Origin: Thermococcaceae archaeon
GTDB taxonomy: Archaea; Methanobacteriota_B; Thermococci; Thermococcales; Thermococcaceae
Assembly (NCBI GenBank): GCA_027064745.1
Contig: JAMOPD010000023.1
Span: forward strand, 1 to 21,710
Reading direction: 5' to 3'
DNA: 21,710 nucleotides
Shown here: in pieces, positions 7,926-13,758 of the stretch
Numbering within the stretch: position 1 is the first letter of the stretch
Layout of the letters: every line of letters starts with the position of its first letter
Notes under the pieces: model-generated
What the model saw: only the letters and a program-made list of their open reading frames with translations
The model's database searches: none
What the model was told of the DNA's origin: nothing
Made by a program: the position numbers and the translations under genes

Positions 7926-8030
7926 TCAAGAAAGCCTCTTACGCATCGCTATCCTTAGGCAGTATGCAAATCCCCCGTATAGAACCACTGCTCCAAATAT
8001 TAGCATTGCTATTGCACCACCACTAAGCAT
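7926..8030 (-). CDS. MetS-like small subunit of NSS-family transporter (34 residues)
   Basis: This tiny gene encodes one membrane helix: it begins MLSGGAIAMLIFGAVVLYGG and ends in the basic tail RIAMRKRLS. The pattern matches the MetS family, the small partner of the Corynebacterium methionine/alanine importer MetP, an NSS transporter: N-terminal GAI, hydrophobic helix, (W/Y)GG, arginine-rich end. The position fits too: the ATG is one base beyond the transporter's stop codon and uses the strong site GGAGGTGA, which overlaps the transporter's last codons. Translational coupling with the transporter is very likely. Whether it is needed for transport here is inferred from MetPS. Confidence 0.8.
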   Translation of the reverse strand: MLSGGAIAMLIFGAVVLYGGFAYCLRIAMRKRLS

Positions 8031-8031
8031 C

Positions 8032-9519
8032 TCAGCTCACCTCCTTCGTTACGTCGAGCTTCTCTTTAGTGTGCAGGAGGTATGCCACTATCATTCCGAG
8101 CAATATGTAGCCGAACGCTATTCCCAAGGCTTTCCCTGGATATCCACCATAGCCCTCCGTTGCGAGCTTGTAGATGTCAAGGAGTAAGAGAATTGCAAGA
8201 ATTGCCACTGTTATATACTTAGCAAACACAGACCACCATGAGCCCGCTTTTATCTCTGAAACACTGTTCACAAATTCTCTAAACTTCTCGGCGCCAAACA
8301 CCCATGTAACAGCTATTGTCTCAAGCAGTCCCACCAGTGCCAATGCATAATAGCTGATGAAGTGGTCGACCATGTCGAGCCAGTATAGACCTGCTCCAGT
8401 GGTGTAGATTATTCCAATCAGGAAGCTTACCCCGGCCACTATGCTCGTTGCTTTCATTCTGTTTAGCTTGTATCCATCCATTAGGATTCCGACTGTATTC
8501 TCCATTAGTGAAATTGAAGAGCTCAGTCCCGCTATCGTTAGCAGGAAGAAGAACAGTACTCCAATCAGAGCCTTTCCTGTCGGTAGCAGTGAGATGGCCT
8601 TTGGATACATGACGAATGCCAGTCCTATGCTCTGGGCAACCACTTCCTCAAATGGCTTATTTAGTACGTAGGCAACGTATCCAAGTGTTCCAAAGACTGC
8701 AAATCCTGCGAGGAATGAGAATCCACAGTTTCCTAAGGAGATGAGGAATGAATTGTTCACCACGTCCGCACCCTTTCTAAGGTAGCTTCCATAGACTATC
8801 ATCGTTCCCATTCCTAGACTGAGCGTGAAGAATATCTGTCCATAGGCATCAAGCCACACTTTGTGGTTTGCCAACTTTGAGAAGTCTGGCTTTAGGTACC
8901 AGTTGATCCCCTCAAGACCGTGTGGGAGTGTGATACCTCTTACCACGAGCAATAGCACAATGATCCACATCAATGGAAGGAATATTTTACATGCCCTCTC
9001 TATCCCTCCCTTTACACCTCTTGAAACTATGAACCAGTTTATGAGGACTATCACTAAGAACGATAGCAATATCGGCAACCTTATTCCGCCAAGTATAAAC
9101 GGACCATCGGTGAGACCGAGAACGTTGCCGAAGAAGTAAGCTCCTGGATCCTTACCCCATGCTAGGGTAAATGACTTGAATATGTACAGGAACGCCCATG
9201 AGAGTATCACCATATAGTAGGAATTCAGTATCAGCGCTGCAATAGCTGTCCACCATCCAATCCACTCTGCCTTCTTACCAGCAACCTTTCCTAATGCAAA
9301 AGGTGCTGAAAATCTCGTCATGCTTCCAAGTCCTATTTCCAGTATCATTATTGGTATTCCTGCCGTTAGCAAAGCGAAGAAATACGGCACTAAGAAAGCT
9401 CCTCCACCGTTAGAATAAGTCATGTAGCTGAAACGCCATATGTTTCCAAGTCCAATTGCTGAGCCCATTGCTGCCAATATAAAGCCTACTCTACTTCCCC
9501 ATTCCTCTCTTTCAGCCAT
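8032..9519 (-). CDS. neurotransmitter:sodium symporter (NSS/SNF) family transporter
   Basis: NSS proteins move amino acids or related solutes into the cell with Na+. The 495-residue product opens with the family signature EWGSRVGFILAAMGSAIGLGNIWRF, which includes the unwound TM1 segment that binds substrate and sodium. It continues with many hydrophobic helices and the TM6-region sequence FFTLSLGMGTMIVYGSY and TM8-region sequence FFLLTIAGLSSSISLMENTVG. The length suits a prokaryotic NSS with about 11-12 spans. ATG 9519 has AGAGGTGA upstream. A MetS-like gene follows directly, which favours an amino acid importer of the MetP type (methionine, alanine or other neutral amino acids). The substrate cannot be read from sequence. 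Confidence 0.93.
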   Translation of the reverse strand: MAEREEWGSRVGFILAAMGSAIGLGNIWRFSYMTYSNGGGAFLVPYFFALLTAGIPIMILEIGLGSMTRFSAPFALGKVAGKKAEWIGWWTAIAALILNSYYMVILSWAFLYIFKSFTLAWGKDPGAYFFGNVLGLTDGPFILGGIRLPILLSFLVIVLINWFIVSRGVKGGIERACKIFLPLMWIIVLLLVVRGITLPHGLEGINWYLKPDFSKLANHKVWLDAYGQIFFTLSLGMGTMIVYGSYLRKGADVVNNSFLISLGNCGFSFLAGFAVFGTLGYVAYVLNKPFEEVVAQSIGLAFVMYPKAISLLPTGKALIGVLFFFLLTIAGLSSSISLMENTVGILMDGYKLNRMKATSIVAGVSFLIGIIYTTGAGLYWLDMVDHFISYYALALVGLLETIAVTWVFGAEKFREFVNSVSEIKAGSWWSVFAKYITVAILAILLLLDIYKLATEGYGGYPGKALGIAFGYILLGMIVAYLLHTKEKLDVTKEVS

Positions 9520-9667
9520 TTCACTTCACCTCTAAACTCGAGTTAACACTTTCAAACATCGAAGGACATAATGTGGCATTGCTAACTACTCAGGTATACT
9601 TAATAAAGCTTTCTACTGGCCTGTTTCGACAAAAGACGATTTACTCTATCCCTGAATAAGGATTTAA

Positions 9668-9766
9668 GATTGGCATTTTTTCAAGTATCCAAGTGAAGCA
9701 ATGTATTGCCTCGTCATAGTGACAGAGCAGGAAGGTAGTGCTCCAGTAAGATGTCGATTTGAGTAA
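9668..9766 (+). pseudogene. possible remnant of an XdhC-family gene (N-terminal piece)
   Basis: An open frame reads DWHFFKYPSEAMYCLVIVTEQ followed by EGSAPVRCRFE and a stop. The core VIVTEQEGSAPVR resembles the N-terminal motif of XdhC/CoxI proteins (VTVVExEGSAPxxxGAKM), which help insert the molybdenum cofactor into xanthine dehydrogenase-type enzymes. The match stops just where the family motif should continue with a glycine and GAKM-like residues. At 21 residues from the ATG at 9701 it cannot be functional XdhC. The similarity is short and may be chance. Confidence 0.3.
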
Positions 9767-9782
9767 AGGATATATTCAAAGA

Positions 9783-9794
9783 ACTTTTATATGG
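9783..9794 (+). promoter_or_regulatory. TATA promoter for the C/D box sRNA
   Basis: ACTTTTATATGG is a clear TATA element. Its centre lies 26 bases before 9815, exactly where the sRNA terminal stem begins, which is the expected archaeal TATA-to-start distance. Confidence 0.55.
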
Positions 9795-9814
9795 AATCCG
9801 TTTGAAACTATTTT

Positions 9815-9873
9815 GCCCGATGATTGGAACGAGAGTGAGCTGATGTAATGATGACCGACTTCTCGCTGAGGGC
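9815..9873 (+). ncRNA. candidate C/D box guide sRNA
   Basis: The 59-nt segment has the archaeal C/D sRNA layout: terminal stem GCCC (9815-9818) with GGGC (9870-9873), degenerate box C (ATGATTG, 9820-9826), box D' CTGA (9840-9843), perfect box C' ATGATGA (9848-9854) and box D CTGA (9866-9869) directly before the closing stem. Spacers are 13 and 11 nt, close to the usual 12. By the box D plus five rule, the D guide would direct methylation of A in a target containing 5'-CGAGAAGTCGG, and the D' guide of C in 5'-CTCACTCTCGTTC. I could not check rRNA or tRNA for these. A well placed TATA box upstream supports an independent gene; box C is the weak point. Confidence 0.62.
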
Positions 9874-9912
9874 TCTCTTTAGTTTTCACTGCCCATTTAT
9901 GCTTCTAAATCT

Positions 9913-9990
9913 AATCTCGATGATTGAATAAGCCGATGGAACTATGGGATGCAGAGATTCTATAGGGGCTCGAAGGGGCCGCCGAGCCCT
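9913..9990. other. structured non-coding segment with two stem-loops
   Basis: Two inverted repeats lie in series: AATCTC/GAGATT (9913-9918 with 9954-9959), then a strong GC-rich hairpin GGGGCTCG/CGAGCCCT (9965-9972 with 9983-9990, ten-base loop). They directly precede the 12-bp inverted-repeat block at 9993. No open frame with a ribosome site covers them. This could be a second RNA gene (H/ACA-like or other) or the end of a decayed mobile element; I see no ACA box in a convincing place. Confidence 0.4.
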
Positions 9991-9992
9991 CT

Positions 9993-10122
9993 CAAAACTG
10001 ACCTTGAGTGGGTTTAAAACTCTGAATGGAGTGATAACCCGGAACCACTCTGCGGTAGGGGTAATAGGCCCACAAACCTCCCCACCATTGGAACCCTCAC
10101 AAAGGGGAGGAGGTCAGTTTTG
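9993..10122. repeat. 130-bp block bounded by perfect 12-bp inverted repeats
   Basis: CAAAACTGACCT (9993-10004) and its exact reverse complement AGGTCAGTTTTG (10111-10122) bound the block. Inside are a stem CCTCCCC/GGGGAGG (10077-10083 with 10104-10110) that abuts the outer arm, and a branched stem GAGTGG/CCACTC (10006-10011 with 10045-10050) enclosing further pairings. As an RNA it would fold into a multibranched structure with a 12-bp closing helix. As DNA it could be a small non-autonomous element with 12-bp terminal repeats, but I see no target-site duplication at its edges. Confidence 0.6.
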
Positions 10123-10246
10123 TCCAATTAGTATCCATTAATGCATTTTAATGTCCCTTAGTGTATAAAAAATATCGGATGCACGTCGCTCTTTTTCTCC
10201 TGAAATTTCGGCAGGATTTTCCGTTTCCTCGAAAATTTGCATACAT

Positions 10247-10271
10247 AACCTTTTGTTGAAAAATAAAGGTT
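10247..10271. promoter_or_regulatory. inverted repeat just upstream of the gdhA TATA box (possible operator)
   Basis: AACCTTT (10247-10253) is repeated inverted as AAAGGTT (10265-10271), with 11 bases between. It ends about 24 bases before the gdhA TATA box, where an archaeal activator or repressor could act. The arms are A/T rich, so chance is possible. Confidence 0.35.
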
Positions 10272-10286
10272 TTCCGAGCTTTTTCG

Positions 10287-10303
10287 ACGAAAGGTTTATA
10301 TAG
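10287..10303 (+). promoter_or_regulatory. gdhA promoter (BRE/TATA)
   Basis: ACGAAAGGTTTATATAGG combines a purine-rich BRE with TATA box TTTATATA (10295-10302). The transcript should start near 10325, giving a leader of about 30 nt with the GAGGTGG site at 10342-10348. Confidence 0.75.
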
Positions 10304-10353
10304 GTAAATGCCTAACCTCCCATCGCAGATTACCGAAAATTGAGGTGGTAAAG

Positions 10354-11613
10354 ATGGTTGAGCAAGACCCATTTGAAATTGCTGTTAAACAGCTTGAGAG
10401 GGCTGCCCAGTATATGGACATAAGTGAAGAGGCTCTTGAGTTTTTAAAGAAGCCACAGAGGATTCTTGAGGTATCAATCCCTGTTGAGATGGACGATGGT
10501 TCTGTTAAGGTTTTCACTGGTTTTAGAGTTCAGTACAACTGGGCTCGCGGTCCAACAAAGGGTGGTATTAGATGGCACCCGGATGAAACCCTCAGCACAG
10601 TTAAAGCTTTAGCCGCTTGGATGACCTGGAAGTGTGCCGTTGTTGACATCCCATACGGTGGAGGTAAGGGTGGAGTTATCTGTAACCCCAAAGAAATGAG
10701 CGATAGGGAGAAGGAAAGACTCGCGAGAGGCTACATAAGGGCCATCTATGATATAATTGGCCCATGGACTGATATTCCAGCTCCCGACGTTTATACCAAT
10801 TCCAAGATAATGGGATGGATGATGGATGAGTACGAGTCTATAATGAGAAGGAAAGGACCAGCCTTCGGTGTCATCACAGGTAAGCCACTCAGCATAGGTG
10901 GTTCACTCGGCAGGGGTGACGCCACTGCTAAAGGTGCCTCATACACCGTTCGCGAGGCAGCAAAGGCCCTTGGCATGGATCTCAAGGGAAAGACAATTGC
11001 CATCCAGGGTTATGGTAACGCCGGCTACCACATGGCTAAGATCATGAGCGAGGAGTACGGCATGAAGGTTGTGGCTGTGAGTGACAGCAAGGGCGGCATT
11101 TACAACCCCGATGGGCTGAATGCCGACGAGGTTCTCGAGTGGAAGAAGAAGAACGGCAGTGTTAAGGACTTCCCAGGTGCGACTAACATCACAAACGAGG
11201 AGCTCCTCGAGCTTGACGTCGACGTTCTCGCTCCAGCTGCCATCGAAGAGGTTATAACCGGAAAGAACGCTGACAGCATCAAGGCCAAGATCGTCGCCGA
11301 GGTTGCTAACGGTCCAGTTACCCCAGAAGCCGACGACATCCTCCGCGAGAAGGGTATTCTCCAGATACCGGACTTCCTCTGCAATGCCGGCGGTGTTACA
11401 GTCAGCTATTTTGAGTGGGTTCAGAACATAAACGGCTACTACTGGACTCTTGAAGAGGTCTACGAGAAGCTCGACAAGAAGATGACCAAAGCCTTCTGGG
11501 ATGTCTACAACACCGCCAAGGAAAAGAACATCCACACGCGCGATGCGGCCTACGTTGTTGCCGTCCAGAGGGTCTACCAGGCCATGAAGGACAGGGGATG
11601 GGTCAAGAAGTGA
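10354..11613 (+). CDS. gdhA: NAD(P)-dependent glutamate dehydrogenase
   Basis: The enzyme interconverts glutamate and 2-oxoglutarate plus ammonia and is one of the most abundant soluble enzymes of Thermococcales, where it is hexameric. The 419-residue product begins [20 protein letters not shown] like known Thermococcus enzymes. The substrate domain shows [15 protein letters not shown] and [13 protein letters not shown] (active-site lysines), and APDVYTN contains the catalytic aspartate. The dinucleotide fold has [15 protein letters not shown] (about residues 217-231), and [15 protein letters not shown] follows near the C terminus. The start is ATG 10354, five bases after GAGGTGG; a GTG at 10345 lies inside that site. 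The second half has more G/C-ending codons (GAC, CTC, AAG), consistent with high expression. A T-rich stretch follows the stop. Coenzyme preference cannot be decided by eye. Confidence 0.97.
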   Translation: MVEQDPFEIAVKQLERAAQYMDISEEALEFLKKPQRILEVSIPVEMDDGSVKVFTGFRVQYNWARGPTKGGIRWHPDETLSTVKALAAWMTWKCAVVDIPYGGGKGGVICNPKEMSDREKERLARGYIRAIYDIIGPWTDIPAPDVYTNSKIMGWMMDEYESIMRRKGPAFGVITGKPLSIGGSLGRGDATAKGASYTVREAAKALGMDLKGKTIAIQGYGNAGYHMAKIMSEEYGMKVVAVSDSKGGIYNPDGLNADEVLEWKKKNGSVKDFPGATNITNEELLELDVDVLAPAAIEEVITGKNADSIKAKIVAEVANGPVTPEADDILREKGILQIPDFLCNAGGVTVSYFEWVQNINGYYWTLEEVYEKLDKKMTKAFWDVYNTAKEKNIHTRDAAYVVAVQRVYQAMKDRGWVKK

Positions 11614-11642
11614 TTTCTTACCTTTTCTCTTCTTATTTCTAA
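11614..11642 (+). terminator. T-rich termination region between convergent gdhA and the P-loop-like gene
   Basis: The 29 bases after the gdhA stop are pyrimidine-rich, with repeated T runs (TTTCTTACCTTTTCTCTTCTTATTTCT). They fit oligo-T termination for gdhA. Confidence 0.45.
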
Positions 11643-12803
11643 CTACGCTTTTGTCCAGTATTCTCTTTCATCGATCATAGCTTTCAGCATTTCAGTCTCA
11701 TCTTTAAACATAGTTCTCCTTGAGGGGTTTTGCATACCATAGAACTCCATGAATGGACTTGGCCTTCTCTTGAATGGGTAATAGAGATATATTGCGGCAA
11801 ATGTTCTGTAAGCCTCGGCCATTTCACTGATAACCCCTGCTGAAACCTCTGGTGTGTAATGATACACGGCTATGGCCTTGCTAACATCGACGAGATTGAA
11901 ATCGCGTTCAACTAGTTGCCTCCTCAGAATGTCGGTTGCTTGTTCTATATCCCCCCTGTCCAGCTCCTCAACCTCTTCACCATCCCGGAGGTGTTTGATT
12001 TTAATTTTCTTAATCGAGGGATCTTTGTTTATCTGGCTGTCGTATTCAGCAACAACCCACCAGTCATCTAAGGCACCAGGATCAAGGACAGTGAAATACT
12101 GGCTTAGTTTTTTGTAAAAGTCTCTAACTCTGTGGTAGTACTCATCTTCATGTCCTGTCATAGGATAGCTGAGATACACGAGAGGTTTTTCGTCTTCATG
12201 GAACAGCAAACTCAGAAATGTCTCATATGGATGTCTGATTCCAAACTGGAGGATGTATTTTACTTTAATGCCTTCTTTTTCGAGTTCATGAATGAGTGTT
12301 TTAACATGGTTTATAGCATCTTCACGCCACAAAACCAGTGTTGTGAGCTTGATGTTGTTTTTATCTTTTCCAAAACGCTCAAACCACTCGGGATCGTTTA
12401 TTATTCTTCTCCTGACACTTAGAATGTCGTCTAAAACTATTATCACCCGATTGGGCTTTAAGAGTTTAAGATTGCTCAGAGTGAAGCCCAAAACACTTCC
12501 ACTGCCCCACCTGAAAAGTGAAGGGGTTGAAACAATGTGATATCTTTTTTCCGATTCCTCGATTTCCATTCTTATTCTTTCAAAAGCATTGTCCCTGATC
12601 TCATTCATCAAATATGGGTGGCTTATTGCAAAATCGAGGACATTTTTTCGGGTTATTTTAAGACCCATTTCTTTTCCTATCTGGATTAAATACTCAAAAA
12701 CGTGATAGTAACCATAATTTTCTTGGGAGTGTCTGAGAGCTTCTTCAGCATATTCGTCTCTACCATTAAGAGGAGGACCCGTTAAAAGTATAATCTCTCC
12801 CAT
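11643..12803 (-). CDS. two-domain protein: degenerate P-loop NTPase-like plus nucleoside deoxyribosyltransferase-like domain
   Basis: The 386-residue protein starts MGEIILLTGPPLNGRDEYAE. The strand-loop-helix looks like an adenylate-kinase-type P-loop, but the Walker A lysine is missing (GPPLNGRD in place of GxxGxGK[ST]). A Walker-B-like VIIVLDDI follows at about 120-127. The C-terminal part (about 206-345) resembles nucleoside 2-deoxyribosyltransferases: PLVYLSYPMTGHED, then FTVLDPGALDD, NLVDVSKAIAVY and SAGVISEMAEAY, where E327 sits at the catalytic glutamate position of that family. A nucleotide-handling or sensing role is inferred, not shown. ATG 12803 has GGTGGTGG directly upstream and a palindromic TATA (TTTATAAA, about 12834) as promoter. 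It is convergent with gdhA. Confidence 0.7.
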   Translation of the reverse strand: MGEIILLTGPPLNGRDEYAEEALRHSQENYGYYHVFEYLIQIGKEMGLKITRKNVLDFAISHPYLMNEIRDNAFERIRMEIEESEKRYHIVSTPSLFRWGSGSVLGFTLSNLKLLKPNRVIIVLDDILSVRRRIINDPEWFERFGKDKNNIKLTTLVLWREDAINHVKTLIHELEKEGIKVKYILQFGIRHPYETFLSLLFHEDEKPLVYLSYPMTGHEDEYYHRVRDFYKKLSQYFTVLDPGALDDWWVVAEYDSQINKDPSIKKIKIKHLRDGEEVEELDRGDIEQATDILRRQLVERDFNLVDVSKAIAVYHYTPEVSAGVISEMAEAYRTFAAIYLYYPFKRRPSPFMEFYGMQNPSRRTMFKDETEMLKAMIDEREYWTKA

Positions 12804-12829
12804 TCCACCACCATCTCAAAATTTGTGTT

Positions 12830-12846
12830 TGAGGTTTATAAACTCA
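12830..12846 (-). promoter_or_regulatory. promoter of the P-loop/deoxyribosyltransferase-like gene
   Basis: The minus strand reads GAGTTTATAAACCTC, with TATA box TTTATAAA at 12834-12841. It is about 30 bases before the ATG, giving a leader of about ten bases that is mostly ribosome binding site. Confidence 0.5.
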
Positions 12847-12943
12847 CTCCATCGCTGTGTGAGTGAATCTGCAATCACCTGCCAGCGTGCTTTCTTAATA
12901 ACGACTAAAACTAAGCTATGGCCAAGCACATTATGATTCATTA

Positions 12944-13029
12944 GATACTGTCAGGATAAGTTAGAGAGCCCGCTTAATGGTTATACTGAATTTATTATCC
13001 GGCGCTCCCACCGGTTACCCTGACACTAT
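12944..13029. mobile_element. MITE-like element of about 85 bp upstream of psmB
   Basis: Inverted ends ATACTGTCAGGATAA (12945-12959) and TTACCCTGACACTAT (13015-13029) pair at 13 of 15 positions. The element is flanked by a direct repeat GATTCATTA (12935-12943 and 13030-13038), as a 9-bp target-site duplication would be; one extra base lies between the left copy and the inverted end. The inside has no coding frame. This structure fits a small non-autonomous transposable element. No transposase is in the window and I cannot check for other copies. Confidence 0.55.
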
Positions 13030-13042
13030 GATTCATTAATGC

Positions 13043-13058
13043 GAAAACTTTAAATACT
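13043..13058 (+). promoter_or_regulatory. psmB promoter (BRE/TATA)
   Basis: GAAAACTTTAAATACTA holds TATA box TTTAAATA at 13049-13056, with a predicted start near 13080. It begins only a few bases after the right flank of the MITE-like element. Confidence 0.6.
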
Positions 13059-13124
13059 ATCCAGCCAAACGGCCTTTTGTAGGTTCTTCTATTCTGAAAA
13101 TACTAAACGCAAGGGGTGTTGTAA

Positions 13125-13742
13125 TTGGCAGATAAGCTAAAGGGAACAACTACAGTTGGCATTGCATGTAGTGATGGGATAGTCCTTGCAGCGGACAGGA
13201 GAGCCTCAATCAGCAACATGGTAATGTCAAAAAATGTTACAAAGATATTCAAAATTGATGAACATTCTGCTCTAGCTGGAGCTGGTAATGTTGGCGACAT
13301 TTTGGGTCTTGTTAGAGTTCTTCGTTCTGAAAGTAGCTTATATAAAGCCCGAGTAGGAAAGAAAATGAGTGTTAAAGCTTTAGCGACGTTAACCTCGAAC
13401 ATCCTACATAGGAATAGACTTATGCCGTATCTTGGATGGTTTCTGATTGGGGGATTTGATGGAGAGGGGAGACTCTATTCCATTGACATGGCGGGAGGCC
13501 TGACAGATGATAAGTTTGCTGCTGCAGGCTCCGGTATGGAATTTGCATATGCTGTTCTAGAGAGTGAATATAAGAAAGATATAAAGGTTAAAGAGGCCAT
13601 CAAGCTGGCCGTTAAAGCGATAAATATTGCTATGAGGAGAGATATTTTTACAGGAGATGGCATAATGGTTGTGAAAATTACAAAAGATGGCTACAAAGAG
13701 CTTGGTAAGGATGAAATAGAGGCTATTCTTAAAGAACTATGA
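13125..13742 (+). CDS. psmB: 20S proteasome beta subunit
   Basis: Beta subunits form the proteolytic inner rings of the 20S proteasome. The precursor MADKLKG is followed by TTTVG: autocleavage after G7 exposes Thr1. Counting from it, D17 (AADRR) and K33 (NVTKIF) are in place, as is the GSG turn near position 129. In the last catalytic-site loop the usual S169 is a threonine ([10 protein letters not shown]). The length (205 residues) is normal. The start is a TTG at 13125 with GGGGTG six bases upstream; no ATG fits. Thermococcales usually have two beta genes, and this one differs from the sequences I remember for both Pyrococcus paralogues, so I do not number it. The gene lies 16 bases before aCPSF1, a linkage seen in other Thermococcales. 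Confidence 0.92.
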   Translation: MADKLKGTTTVGIACSDGIVLAADRRASISNMVMSKNVTKIFKIDEHSALAGAGNVGDILGLVRVLRSESSLYKARVGKKMSVKALATLTSNILHRNRLMPYLGWFLIGGFDGEGRLYSIDMAGGLTDDKFAAAGSGMEFAYAVLESEYKKDIKVKEAIKLAVKAINIAMRRDIFTGDGIMVVKITKDGYKELGKDEIEAILKEL

Positions 13743-13758
13743 GGCAGAGGTGAGAGAT

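Larger units (their letters stand above)
9520..10353. other. long intergenic region between the NSS operon and gdhA
   Basis: About 830 bases without a complete protein gene. From left to right it holds the upstream side of the NSS operon (possible minus-strand TATA near 9597-9608), a possible xdhC remnant (9668-9766), a C/D box sRNA with promoter (9785-9873), a T-rich stretch (9874-9890), strongly structured sequence with several inverted repeats (9913-10122), an A/T-rich segment, and the gdhA promoter (10287-10303). Confidence 0.7.

Noticed and set aside
9668..10122. Possible RNase P RNA or SRP RNA in the structured non-coding region
   Set aside because: Neither the conserved RNase P core nor the SRP helix 8 pattern is visible, and the length does not fit.
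9944..10141. 65-codon plus-strand open frame over the structured block
   Set aside because: Composition reflects the GC-rich stems; no ribosome site at a sensible place; the inverted repeats explain the sequence better.
10123..10165. Words like TAATGTCC and CCATTAATG resembling the dyad arms at 4459-4631
   Set aside because: The similarity is in short A/T-rich words in varying orientation and spacing; no full copy of the repeat is present.
10939..11535. 198-codon open frame opposite gdhA
   Set aside because: It is antisense to a certain glutamate dehydrogenase gene with strong codon bias; long antisense frames are expected there.
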